A stretch of 64,000 bases of DNA from Bromus sterilis. Taxonomy: Eukaryota; Streptophyta; Magnoliopsida; Poales; Poaceae. The position numbers and the translations under genes are program-made. This document shows positions 46,553 through 57,416 of the stretch, one piece after another. Positions within the stretch are counted from its first letter, which is position 1, and each line of letters starts with the position of its first letter. The stretch spans positions 172,874,001-172,938,000 of the forward strand of contig OX465598.1 of assembly GCA_950022295.1 (NCBI GenBank). The letters run 5' to 3'. The notes beneath the pieces were generated by a model. That model searched no databases. It saw nothing but the letters and a program-made list of their open reading frames with translations, and was not told the DNA's origin.

Positions 46553-48738
46553 CTAACGTAAAGTACCGGCAAGGAAAAAGGCATACAAGTAAGCAATGGG
46601 TGCAATGCACAGAAAAAGATAGTATGATCAAGTTTAATAGACATGATGTGACCCTATCTAGTCAATTTAAATGAAGGTGGTGACGACACGTCAACAACTT
46701 CATATACAATTTATTTACGTTGAATGGCTTCGGTCTTAGCCTTAATTTTTGGTGTAAGTAACATGGCAACATGGCATGATCAACAAAACAATCACCAGAA
46801 AAAATACAACGTGAAAGTAAAACATGCATTCCGGAGACGGAGAGATGTCGATGAACTTGACATCGGAAAGATGCAATAAAAGCAAGGAACCCCGCCACAT
46901 TGCATAGGACACTATGCTAGGGACTTGGTCTTGATGCAAAATTTGAAGAGGGCATGAAAAGAGACATGGAATGAAAAGATGATCAGGTTTTGAACATGCA
47001 CTGAAGTTGAAAGAAACGAGAAAAGAAAGGCAAGGTTGGATATGGTTAGGTGATCACACCATGTCCACTGAGTTGCACAAAGAATCCAATGGACATCACC
47101 ATTTTACTCCCTGCAATTTTCTACCCCAAAAACATATAAGGTATGGCTCCATTTGAATTTGCAAAGCATAGTTGCAAATTCAAATGAACTCAGGGGCCTG
47201 AGTGCAAAGTTGCACTACTTGCATTTCAGGAAAAATTCAAATGGCAAAACCACTGTCACCATGTTGATCCTTGGGGAAAACTACTCAAAAGTCATATATG
47301 GGTTGTCACATTTGCGTTTTGGGAAGTGGTTGCAAAAACAAAAGAAAAGAGGGGCCTATTTGTATAATTTCCAACATCACAAAATTTTGAGGGGGCAAAT
47401 TGTAAAATGGTCATCACCACTGTGTTCAGTGGGTCAAACTACCCCAAAAACATATATGGGGTGCCCAAACTTGTGTTGAAGTTTAAAAACAGATTTGAAT
47501 TTGAAAAAAAATCAAATTTGAATTTAAACAGAAAATAAAAGAAACAACCAAAAAAAAGGAAAAAGAAAAAGGCACAGGCCACATGGGCTGCCTCTCACCA
47601 GGCCCAACTTCTCTCTCCCTGGCCCAAATGAGCAAGCCTACTCGGCCGGAGAAAGAAATTCAAAAAAATAAAAAAGGGTCGAGCCCACTGCTAGACCAGG
47701 CCCACGGCCTTTCTTCTCCTCCTCAGCCCGGCCTCTTTCTCTTAACTCCGCGCGACATCTGACGGACTGAAGAAAAACAGGGGCTTCTCCCTGAACCTGA
47801 TGACGGCGACAAGTTCAGACGAGCCCCACGTCGTGCTCCGGCCACGCTCTGACGAGCCCCGACATGGAAACCTGAGAGGGGACATAACGCTACACCTGCG
47901 AACACACCAAGCACTCCATCTCCTCATCTCCTCGTCGGAATCCCCAAGGGAACATCACGGAGGCGATCAGAAGTCAGGATCCCGACTGACTGACGCAAGG
48001 TCCCAACTTTGGGCGACCCTGGCGTCGCGTGCTCTTCGTCTCCGACCATGGCATCACGCCCCACACGAAGAGGGTACATCCACGAAGCCGTGGGTACCAC
48101 TGACCCGGCCGGAACCTCGCCGGAGCGGAGGCTATCGACCTCTTAACCTGTCGGCGACACTGACGCAGACCACAACAGGGTTCAGACACGGCGTCGCACA
48201 CTTCTATACGGGGAAAAGGTCACGCTTTGGCTGCCACACGCGTGCTCTCGGCAACCCTGGAGCACGCGCATAGACGACCCCAACACGGCCCGGGCACGGG
48301 GTGTTCGAATTGGCCACCGGCAATAAGCTCGCGCGGCGGATCACTACTGCCACAGGCGCTAGAACCCTACGCTGCACTACGGGCAAGATGGGGAACACAC
48401 GCTCACCTTGAGGGGCTTGGAGACAGCTCGCGTGCACTGGAGGGGAAGAAGACGCGGCGACCGTCGACGAGGAAGAAGGGGTCCGCGGTGGAGGGTTCTG
48501 CAACACGGAAGAAAGGCTCCACCGTGCGACAACATGGAGATGCATAAGGGTACACGTGAGTTCTTAGACCATGGAGACGAGCGCACGGTCTCAATGGCGT
48601 CGGGATGGCGGCGAATTGCAGAGGACCTCACCGGGGCGGAGCGGAACAGGACAGAGGAGGGAACCTCTCCCGGCGGCGGCGAGGGGGAAGTGATGGGAGG
48701 AATGGAACCCTAGGGGGCTCCTGCGGCTCTGGGGGCGG

Positions 48739-48747
48739 CTTATATGG
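48739..48747 (-). promoter_or_regulatory. TATA-like box in A 5' LTR
   Basis: Minus-strand ccatataag just before the GC-rich block that contains a ccctagggtt 5'-UTR-like stretch. In the 3' LTR it is altered (cttatagg at 17985). Confidence 0.4.
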
Positions 48748-49490
48748 AGGGGACGGCCTCCAGCCAAGTCGGCAAGCGTCGACGTCGACGGCCTCCCACC
48801 GGTGTGATAGAAGAGGGGGAGGGGACCTCTCCACGGTGGAAAGGCGATGCGTCCCCTCTCTCGGATCTTGATCGCGCGGCTAGGACTCGTCCCGCGTACC
48901 GCTTCGCTGGCGGAGGCCCAGGTGGGCTGCGGACAAGGCGAGGCCCAGATGGGCCGGGTCTGCTGGACTGCCTCAAGAGAGAAAGGAATAAATGAAAAAA
49001 AGGTTTTTTCCATTAAAAATTAACATAAATTACCAAGAGTTGTTGTGGCCAATCCTCAAAAGAGAAAAACATATAAAAATATGTTTTGGAAACTTTGGAA
49101 TATTCTCCATTTTCTAAAATTGGTTTGACAAATTTTTGAGCAAGTAAAATGTGGGGGCATTTTGAAAATTCAAAACTCCTTGAACTGTGGCCCACAATTA
49201 TGGAGTTGGCAAAAATGTTTCAAGGCTTTTAAAAAGATTGGGAGGGGCAAGGAATTGGCTATGCCAAGTTTGGGGTCAAAGAGAGCATGCATGCAAGAAA
49301 GAATAATCTTCAATCACTCTTCTTGAACCATTTTGTATGCAAATTAAAACAAACCAAATGGGCTCGAATCCCAATGCACATTTAAATCACCACCTGAAAT
49401 GTCAAACCCTAGCATCATGCCAAGTTACAAACTCATCAGACAAGGTACAATATCATGTTGATTTCTTATTATTGCAAATGGGCTGTTACA

Positions 49491-49892
49491 TCTTTTTCCA
49501 TTCACGACTTGCGATTTGGTTCCTTTAAAATTTTTACTCTTGATGGCTCTAGAATGATAAATTTCTTCAATATGGTACGTCTTTTCGATTTTGAAAGTAA
49601 TTTACCTGGAGTAAACCTGAAACGAGATATATACAACAAAAAATGACCACCAATATTAAATTCCCATTTCAAAATCCTCTTATCATGCCACTTCTTTACC
49701 TTTTCTTTAAACATTTTCACGCTCTCATAAGCTTCACTTCTCCACTCATCTAGAGAGTCAAGTGCATGATATGCTTTTCGCCAGCAAGCTTGGAGTCAGC
49801 ATTAAGCTCTCTAACTGCCCAGAAATCTTTGTGTTCTAGCTCCATAGGTAAATGGCAAGCTTTGCCATAGACCATCTTATAAGGATACATGT
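49491..49892 (-). pseudogene. Integrase C-terminal part of element F
   Basis: Minus strand, starting at the G insertion with MYPYKMVYGKACHLPMELEHKD, then FWAVRELN and a following decayed stretch that includes a DEW-like region and a KWHDKRI segment. These are the conserved steps after the integrase core in Athila-type elements (GKxCHLPxELEHKAYWA). Catalytic residues lie in the piece at 51842-52661. Several stops are present. The first five bases on the left (49491-49495) duplicate 14075-14079. Confidence 0.8.
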
Positions 49893-51352
49893 TGATACTA
49901 TCTTCTCGTTGGTTACCCCAAGTGGAAGGTGAGATGTAGGATTGCGGCAAATTTTCCTTGGCGAAGATACCAAGGTTTGTCTCCAGTAGGACTCCGGAGA
50001 TGATATGTAGGTGTCAATGGCGCAACTGACGTGCACCTGCACACAACACAAATGACTTTGCTTCCCAACAAGTACAGAGAGGTTGTCAATCTCTCCGGCC
50101 TTGCTGTTCACAAAGGATCAACGCAACAAATAATAATTATAATGGTGATAGCAACTAGAAAGTAAAAGCAGGAAAAGAAAAGAGCATATAAAAAGTGATG
50201 AGAATATGTACCGGGGTCCCGTGATGTTCACTAGTGATGTCTCTCTCCCAAAATACGATAAAACTGCTATGCAAGGTAAAAAAATTTACGGCTGGGCAAT
50301 TGACAGGATTAAAAATGCACCGCAATGCTAACTATGTTACAAAGAAAGGACGAGACTCAAAAGCATGGGAAGTACGCCAAAATAAGTAGAACGAAATCCA
50401 ACTGCATCTACTACTAATCATCCACCTTGAGATATCTATCCAGAACATCTCGCTGGTATTAAGTTGCGAGCCCCACCCAAAGTGTAAACCCAAAGAAACA
50501 TACAACTGCATTAAAAAGCACTTTGCGTAAAGTAAACAATCCTTGCAACCGTGGTTACAAGATCCATTGTTTTCGCCCTTGTGGCAACAGCATATCCCCT
50601 AGACTCATGTTTCTTTCACTCAAGCGTGTCATCGGGGGGCATGAACCCACAATCGAGCATAATGTTCCCTCTTGGAGTCACTACCTACTACTTGGCCAAA
50701 GCAATAAACATCAACGGAGAACATGCAAGAATTACTTAGGAACAAAAAATATAAAAGATAAGAACCAAATATATTACTCAATCACAATCTTCACATAATC
50801 TCATAATCCATCAGATCCCAGCAAACTCAGCATAGCAACATCTTAAAATTACATATGTGCCTCGATCATGTAGTGCAGCTCACGAGGTCTAAACCATGAA
50901 GAACAAAGAGGGGAGGGGAACATCACATAGCTACTGATCATGGACCCATGGTCCAAGGGAAACTACTCACGGCACATACGGGAAGCGTCCATGGTGGAGG
51001 GTAAGCTCCCGGAGGTCAATCCTACCTCCGGCAGGGTGCCAGGAGGAGGTCTGTTGGCGGTCCCGATCTTGGACGCGCGGTGGCGGCGGAACAAAGGCGA
51101 GATCGCGATAAAGGGTTTTGTCTTAGGAGGTTCCGTGTCACGGGGAATAAAGAGGCGAAGGGGGGCAACAAGGGGGCCACTAGGGGTCCAGGCGCCCCCC
51201 TGGCGCGGCCAGACCCTAGGCCGCGTCAGGTGGCCGCCTGGGTCCCTGGTTGTGGCCCGCTGGTCCCACTTTGGTGATTCCGGAAGCTTCTTTTGCGCTG
51301 ATTTTTTTATCCAATTTTTCCAAAAATTTTGGAGCATTTTTAATATGGGGGA

Positions 51353-51621
51353 GACTTGGAATTCGTCGCAGCACAAGCCCCTTCGCTTCTCCAGTGCTCG
51401 TGGTTCGTAAGAAGGATTGATCCTGGCGCTTTTGAAATATCCTAGGCCAGTCGCGGGTTGTCCCAAGCTCAACGTAGGTTCGCAAGAGAAAAAGAGGGGG
51501 GTACCTTGTATTTCGGTCGAAGAAGGCAACAAACAAGTGGAAGCAACCGATGCTTTGGTCATTCTACTCCTTGATGCCAGTCTGTGCTTGCTGTCATGCT
51601 GGCAAAAGCGGGGGTTTCGGC

Positions 51622-51659
<38 letters not shown>

Positions 51660-51680
51660 TCCGTATGAAAGAGATACTCT
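51353..51680. other. Organelle-derived DNA insert in solo LTR G
   Basis: The alignment with C and K LTRs breaks at atatggggga (51352) and resumes at agaaaaatagcagaaaac (51682). The intervening 328 bases match no LTR copy here and end in most of a plastid-type trnM. The rest looks like plant mitochondrial intergenic DNA, but I cannot name the locus. Plant mitochondria commonly carry plastid-derived elongator trnM, so a mitochondrial source is the likelier one. Confidence 0.6.
51628..51680 (-). pseudogene. trnM-CAU: Partial plastid-type tRNA-Met (CAU) gene
   Basis: Minus strand reads the anticodon arm TCTCTTTCATACGGAGAGA with anticodon CAT, the variable region GTCAT, the T arm TTGGTTCAAATCCAATA and the acceptor 3' strand AGTAGGTA. 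This matches the plastid elongator tRNA-Met known in grasses. The first 20 or so bases (acceptor 5' strand and D arm) are missing, replaced by LTR sequence, so it cannot fold fully. Its presence in a nuclear retrotransposon LTR marks organelle DNA transfer. Confidence 0.8.
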
Positions 51681-51841
51681 TAGAAAAATAGCAGAAAACA
51701 GGAACTGGCACTTTGGTGCACTGAGTTAACAAGTTAGTCCACATATGATCAAAAGTGTATGAGAGTGTATCTAGATCATAGCTATATCACACAAAACATG
51801 CATGGAGCAAGCAAAAATAATAGATACATTAGGACGTATCA

Positions 51842-52661
51842 TATGCCCATGGGGTTTTGTAAGCTATTTTATACTCCCACAAAGGATCTCCTAAATTTTT
51901 GGACCAATTATTTCTGGAGCTATTTACTGTCTTTTGCCAGATCAACTTGATCTCTCTATTAGTGAGCTCAACTTTCCCACTTTTCTGAGGTTGGTAGGGT
52001 GAAGCAATACTATGATTGACATCATACTTGGCTAAATCTTTTCTAAAATCACCATGTGTAAAATGTGATCCTCCGTCAGTCATGAGGTACCTTGGTACAC
52101 CAAACCTACGAAAGATTATATCTTTAAGTATTTTCAAAGATGTCTTGTGATTAGCACTATCAGTGGGGATTGCTTCAACCCACTTGGTTACATAATCAAC
52201 CGCTAAAAAAATGTGAGTGTACTTCTGTGAGGGAGAAATGGGCCCATAAAATCAAATCCCCTGCAATCCAAACGCTCAATGACTAGAGAGTAATGTATAG
52301 GCATTTCATTTCTTCTACTAATATACCAACTCTTTGACAGTTATCACAAGACAAGTAAAATTTTATATCATCTTTAAAGAGAGTTGGCCAATAAAAACAT
52401 GAGTGAAGAACCTTGTGCGCGGTCCTCTCACCAGCATGATATCCTCCGTAAGGACTGTCATGACATTTTCTCAGGACATCCTTCTGCTCATGCTCTGGTA
52501 TGCATCTTCTCACGATCCCATCCGCGCCTTCCTTATACAGATGTGGTTCATCCCAAAACTAATGCCTCAAGTCATGGAATAATTTCTTCCTTTGCTGAAA
52601 TGTTAAACCTGGAGGAAAAAACTTTGCAACAATAAAATTAGCATAATCTATGTCCAGGGAA
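51842..52661 (-). pseudogene. Integrase N-terminal and core part of element F
   Basis: Minus strand. First the Zn-binding region: RRCIPEHEQKDVLRKCHDSPYGGYHAGERTAHKVL...FYWPTLFKD...CDNCQ (HHCC). Then, after a decayed stretch, the core with ILKDIIFRRFGVPRYLMTDGGSHF (Asp), SPYQPQKSGKVELTNREIK (Glu in VEL) and LWEYKIAYKTP. The first core Asp lies in a broken stretch near 52200-52250. A few in-frame stops are present. It joins the residue run at 49892 after removal of G. Upstream, toward RNase H, the sequence stops at 52661 where H begins. Confidence 0.85.
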
Positions 52662-52779
52662 TGACCCCCCGGTAGTGTCAAGCAGGCAAACCGACCTTTC
52701 AATACATCGAGCGGCCAACACCCTCAGTCCGTCCGGTCGGCTGCCGACTGTGCCCTGGACGACTGGCAGCTCGCCGACT
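52662..52779 (+). repeat. Start of the LTR of element H (fragment)
   Basis: tgaccccccggtagtgtcaag and the following 100 bases resemble the beginning of the LTR at 59555-60038 (shared tcaagcaggc, acctttcaa, acatcg, ccggtcgg, agctcgccgac). Cut at 52779 by M. Confidence 0.65.
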
Positions 52780-53207
52780 TGTCAGAACCCTAATTTAGGT
52801 TTGTGCTTTGCTAAGCTTGCATTTTTTCATCATGAAAATTTTTGCAAAAGAAAAAGAAATGGGGAAGCAAAAAGCCTCAAAATAATTTTAATAAAAAGTC
52901 CAGACAAAAATCTTTTTCCAAAAATACTTTGAACTTTTTGAAAAGTCTCATAAATGGGCATGATCACATTTCAAGTGAAGTGGGTCGCACTTCATGCTCT
53001 CAGATTTTTCTAAAAGTCCAAAATGCCCATGGAAATCAAATCAATATTGTATTTGTAATTGGAATTTATTAAATTAATTTGAGTACTCGTGGAGCCAAAA
53101 TGTCTTTGGATGACAAAGTTATGCCCGTTTTACTAGACCCTGTCCAAAACTGATTCCGACGAGAATTCAGAAACGAGTTCTACTAGAGATATATCCAGAA
53201 AAATCTG
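52780..53207 (+). repeat. Start of a B-related LTR (M, fragment)
   Basis: Begins TGTCAGAACCCTAATT and shares with B the phrases around cataaatgggcatgatcaca, tcaagtgaagtggg and gctctcagatttttc. It loses similarity by about 53100-53200. Only the first part of an LTR is left. Confidence 0.65.
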
Positions 53208-53588
53208 CCTTTTTCTCTGTTTTTCTTTCTTTTTTTCTCTTTCTTTTTTTCTCTCTTTTTTCCAACTCTTTTTCTCTCTATTTCTATGGTGGATGGTGGA
53301 AGTAGGAAGTCGACGGGATGATGATGCAGCGGCGGCATGAATAATGTGAACAAAACTCGAAACTCTAAAGGACTAAATACTAAGACTAGCCACTCGACAC
53401 GACGATGCAACAGATAATCCAATAAAGCAAAGCATCGAAAATAAAATTGTGAAGGCTCAGATTGGTTTGGATATGATGATCTAATCCTATTTTTGTGGCT
53501 TTTTGTGTGGATGATAGGTGCCAAAAAAACATATCTAATCTATGGATAAGTTAAATTCTCACCGAGCAACCTGAAAACTGATAGCACT
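53208..53588 (-). other. Leader-like region beside LTR L2, with a long pyrimidine tract
   Basis: 53208-53281 is almost pure C/T on the plus strand. The rest is AT-rich. The minus-strand bases next to the LTR end (tgctatcag) weakly resemble an initiator-Met primer site, so this could be the leader of the element whose 5' LTR is L2. No coding is seen. Confidence 0.3.
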
Positions 53589-53960
53589 TGATAGAAACGG
53601 GGTGTCCTGATCTTTTGATGAGATGATAACTATCGATTCGGTGGAGTCGACTATGACGATCCGACTGCAAATATGCAAAGACTTGCGCCTTAGTAATCGT
53701 TAAACCAATCTCCTGAAGGTTATTGACCACGCCGAAGCACCATCAAAGTGACCACGAAGATATATTGCCTGCAAGCAATCGAAGAATAAGCTAGAACTGT
53801 GATAAAGCAATCTGAATATTACGAGTATATAGATGAAGTATAGATGAAAGTTGGTTCTCCGAAGTGGTCTTCGCCTGGTCGTAGGACACAAACGAAGTAC
53901 ACAAAGTGCAATGGATAACTTTTAACTAAACAAAACCCAAAGAAAACCCTAGGGGTTGAT

Positions 53961-53972
53961 CTATTTATATAG
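53961..53972 (-). promoter_or_regulatory. TATA box in LTR L2
   Basis: Minus-strand ctatataaatag, followed downstream by a ccctagggttttc leader-like stretch. The same place in L1 (57802-57792) has cctatataagt. Confidence 0.5.
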
Positions 53973-54404
53973 GACTAAAGGGTGGAGGACAAGGGGTGGA
54001 AGCACGTCCCAAGGCATCCTACAACCAAACTTAGGTCATACAAGGCACTTGGGCCCATGTGAAGGTGATGCAACACCTATTGAGTGGGACTTTGACTCGG
54101 ATTCTGCTGCTGGGTCGTATGGTTTTCGTAGTATCTTAGTGCTCCGGAGGAATTTGAAGGTGAAACCAATTGGATTGGAAATTAAACGCGCTAAGCTATC
54201 ACCAGAAATAAGAATCGCCCAATTTAGAGTTTGTATGTAGAAACGGAGGCTGTTTGAAGTTGGGTACATCTCTCCAGTCCGAATCTGTGTCCATGACGTG
54301 AAGATCTTGGTCTCTATCTTCTCTTAGGCCAAAAATGACGTGCGATAACTTCTTATAAAGCACACAGCTATATCCCTTTGTATTCAATTCATTTCTTAAT
54401 CAAA

Positions 54405-56300
54405 CTAGTAGAAATGCCCGTGCGTTGCAACGGGCGTAAAAATAATAAAACCTAATTTAGTGTTTATGTATTATATCAATTCTAGAAAACATAAAAAACA
54501 AGGTCACATTAATTATCATCTTTTGGATCATGAATTGTGAACGTGAAGAAGCCACCATAACATCTTTCATTTGATGGAAGAGTAGTGGTGCATGGAATAA
54601 TCATCAAATTTTGATATTTTTTTCATTATGATGGGATTTTTTTTGAAGGTTTATGTTTTGAACACGAGTTTTTGAACATAATTTCTATAATATGAACATA
54701 TTAAAACCATAAACATTTTTTGTAACCAAGAATATTTTGAAATGTTCTTTGTCTTAAAAAAGAGACGCTTAGTGTCGGCAGTTTAAAAAATTGATTGTTG
54801 GTGTTCGTACCATGGAGTATAAAGTTGAGGAAGTAGTGATCATGTCCTTCGAGGGCACCTCCTTTTGCTTAGCATTATCGTTGGGTGAAAGAAGAGGGGC
54901 GTATTTGATTTGAGTGGGATATAATGAAGAGATGGAATTTGAGACTATTGGGTTGAGGTCGAGAGTTCACTTAGCAGCGGTCATGTTTTATGTGTTTGAT
55001 ATAATTATGCGTCTACACAATCCGTTTTAGCATGGGATTTAATTTTGATCCTTGCTTATATGTATATAAGAATGTCGTGCTTTTTTACCATGGGGATAAA
55101 AGGAAGCAAGTCCTTGAGTGTGAATTTATGTAGCTCGGGCTACATGTAGCCTGATATTTTGAAAAATATATATTTTTAAGTTTAAAAAAAATTGAAAACA
55201 TTTATGTGGAAACTTGTATGTATTCCACATGAACGAGTAAATTTCTTTTGAAAATATATTAATATTCAGGCTGGAGAAAAAAAACAAAATTCCGCACCAA
55301 TAACAAAAAAAATCAGCCCATTTGAAAGCAATATTTGTCTTTTTTGTACATGCCTATGTATACTCACAAAAAATTCAACTTTTTTTAAGATTTGCAAAAT
55401 TGTATTTCGGTAAAGAGCTACATTAGCATGATTCACCAACTCCTTACCCTTTTCTATCGATCCTTCATGTTGCTTATAGATTTCAACTTGCAGCTGTGTT
55501 TTAATTAATGGGTTTGGATAAAAGGAAGCGAGATGGAACTGTTTTTTTAATAGAAGCAAGATGTGACTATGTAACAACTGAATAAACTCTCTCATGTAGT
55601 ATCGGGTTTCAATTAAAAATGATCAGCACCAAAACGTGGTCCGTTTATTTTATTTTTTTAGATTTTCCAAACCGGTTTTGTGGAATTCCGATCAGAGTTG
55701 ATCTGAATTATTATTAGACTTTCCTGGCACGTATGATTCCAGCATTATCTGAAGGCCAAACAATGTACGCTAGTGTAATCTTCTTTGTAAAAGAAAACAA
55801 TGTACGCTAGTAGTACTCCTTATTATTTTTTATTTTTGAACGTATGTACGCTAGTAGTAGTAGTAAGCTTTCGTTGTTACACTTTCTTTTGTAAATAGTT
55901 ATAATGTACAACTTGTTCATATCACAAGGATATACTCAACTCAACTGGTCGCTACCTTTTTCTTTTGATAAGACTGGTCGCTACCTTCTAAATCCACGTT
56001 GGAGTTCATGAGAGTAATCCCATTCTGTAGGAGGCCAAATGCATCGTATTTACAAAATAGAAAGGTGCCTTGGGATAGGTCCCAACCGAGCGATGGGAAG
56101 AAACATATGAAAAAACCGCTCAAAAAAACATATGGAAAAAATTAAATCTTTTTGAACCGTTATTTTCACTTGTTCGTGGCATGATGGGTAATATTTGCAA
56201 ACTTCAAGGGTAAATTTGATGAGCACACTTTTTTATTGGTAAGTAGATTTTCGTTGAACCATCACGACGAAGACCGCGGATTCCCTTTTAATAGTAGTGA
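54405..56300 (-). mobile_element. Non-autonomous Helitron inserted in LTR L2
   Basis: On the minus strand it starts TCACTACTATTAAAAGGG (56300) and ends with a hairpin, an ATTT and CTACTAG (54405). It sits exactly between host A (54404) and T (56301), as rolling-circle Helitrons do, with no duplication. The intact related LTR at 57417-58277 gives the empty site: its bases attaaatatagagg run through without a break. 1896 bp, AT-rich, no Rep/helicase frame. It holds short repeats of gtacgctagt (55766, 55802, 55848) and of actggtcgctacctt (55945, 55973). Confidence 0.88.
54416..54435 (-). terminator. Helitron 3' terminal hairpin
   Basis: gcccgt...acgggc stem eleven bases from the CTAG end; this is the subterminal hairpin used as a replication stop in Helitrons. 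Confidence 0.8.
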
Positions 56301-56352
56301 TATGGAGGTAGTGGTGCTTTTGGTTGTATCAATGATAGAGATATCCTCATCA

Positions 56353-57411
56353 GTTGAGGTTGCAGCTCCCGCATCTGTCATCCTCTCGTCCCTCCGTCTG
56401 CGGCCGCGCGGGCTTGGCCGGCAGCAGCTCCGTCCACCTGCTTCTGGTGCCGCCAGGTTTTCCTATGCCTTGTCCGCTCGCCCGCGGGCTCCGTCTTGCG
56501 CGCACGCGCGTTCTCGCCTCTGTGTTCGCTGCACCCAGCGGAGACCCCGGCCTCAGTCTCCAGCTCCCTGGCATCGCGCCTCCGCCCCATAGATGGATGA
56601 GCACACGCGTCGCGCCTTCTCCTGTCTCCAACCGCCCCGACCGCCTACTGCCCGCGTTCGCCCTTTCTCCCTGGGGACGCTGGCCCTGGATGCCCCGTGC
56701 GCCCCTTCACCGGGATGGTGCCCGACAACTCGCTGCACCTTCATGTCGTGTTCGCCACCGCCTCCCTGCTGCGCATCCTCCCTATGGCCGGTTGCAGCAT
56801 CCTCGATCCCCGTGATAGGAAGCCCTTCGGTTTGCCCGAGTCCTGCCGCGTCCCCCAGCTCCTAGCCGCTCTAGTCTCCGGTCGTAGGCCCGTCGGCTGC
56901 GGCCTCCAGCTCCATCCTCTGTCGCCCGGTTTCCTCCTGCGTGCGCGCCCCGCCAACCTCCGGATGCCCCTCCCACACCCGTGTGCTCGGAAGGCCGCGA
57001 ATCCCTCCAAGCCTTTCGCCTCCTCCGCCCACGGCTCCGTCCAGGTCGGCCGAGCCTGCTATCGGATGCGCCCCCTCCGCCGACTCCGACTTCGGCAGCA
57101 CCCCCCACCAACTGCGAGGCTGGCGGCTGGATCTTCGCTCCTGCGCTGCCGACTGCGCCCAGCAGCCTCTGCCCAGCATTCGGCTGCGCCCAGGGCCCGT
57201 CGCCTCGAGCTCCGGCCCGATTTCCGCCGCAACCGGCTGGCGTCCCTTAGGGTTGCACCCTGCCTCCGCGCCGGCTGTGCGCGCTGCTGGCAGCACCCCC
57301 GCCACCAGCGTCGAGCCCGCCTGGCCACGCCGGCTGCGCCGAGCTCTGGCTGGCTCCGCACTGCCTGGCCGCGCCCTACCCAAGCCGGCTGCGCCTGTTC
57401 CCAGCTCTCGG
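56353..57411 (+). other. GC-rich segment with long open frames, unidentified
   Basis: About 1.06 kb, by eye near 65-70% GC, between two AT-rich L-family LTRs. Open frames exist on several frames and both strands (for example + 56697-57419 and - 56871-57506), which is what such composition gives by chance. Repeated words such as ggctgcgcc appear every 30-60 bases near the right end. It may be an LTR GC block or part of an element interior. I recognise no domain and do not call a gene. Confidence 0.4.
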
Positions 57412-57416
57412 GTGCG
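57412..57416. other. Target-site duplication of solo LTR L1, left copy (gtgcg)
   Basis: Identical to 58278-58282. Confidence 0.85.

Larger units (their letters stand above)
14080..49490 (-). mobile_element. Gypsy chromovirus A (Tekay-like), minus strand, with nested B and C
   Basis: LTRs of 4657 bp (14080-18736, 3') and 4666 bp (44825-49490, 5') begin TGTAAC and end CTTACA on the minus strand, and are flanked by exact tcttt duplications. Removing B and C leaves about 14.4 kb in the normal order: 5' LTR, initiator-Met primer site, leader, gag, zinc knuckle, protease, RT, RNase H, integrase, chromodomain, PPT, 3' LTR. The two LTRs differ visibly (point changes every 15-30 bases in places), more than those of B, which agrees with A being the older host. 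Many frame breaks make it immobile. Confidence 0.92.
44825..49490 (-). repeat. 5' LTR of element A
   Basis: Partner of 14080-18736. Minus-strand TATA-like ccatataag at 48747-48739, GC-rich block about 48700-47700, acidic exon 1 46552-46463, core 45668-45607 (with CCCTGTAGGG, one change), acidic exon 2 45260-45166. Confidence 0.92.
49893..51841 (-). repeat. Solo LTR of the element-C family (G) with an organellar insert
   Basis: Minus-strand TGATACGTCC start at 51841, end at 49893, with the same internal order as the C LTRs. Flanks catgt (49888-49892) and tatgc (51842-51846) differ at two positions, yet are explained by one change in each copy of the pentamer catgc; the F integrase frame across the site supports this. 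Longer than C LTRs by about 330 bases because of the insert at 51353-51680. No internal region is present, so it arose by LTR-LTR recombination. Confidence 0.82.
53589..56352 (-). repeat. LTR of family L, copy 2, interrupted by a Helitron
   Basis: 53589-54404 plus 56301-56352 (868 bp once the Helitron is removed) align with 57417-58277. Minus strand begins TGATGAGGATAT and ends CTATCA. A minus-strand TATA (ctatataaatag, 53972-53961) supports the orientation. No matching 5-bp flanks were found, so it is probably the 5' LTR of a truncated element. Confidence 0.75.

Noticed and set aside
51628..51680. A working tRNA gene
   Set aside because: The D arm and acceptor 5' strand are missing, so it cannot fold as a tRNA.
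53208..53281. Polypurine tract of an element on the minus strand
   Set aside because: It is several hundred bases from the LTR edge and far longer and less G-rich than a working PPT.
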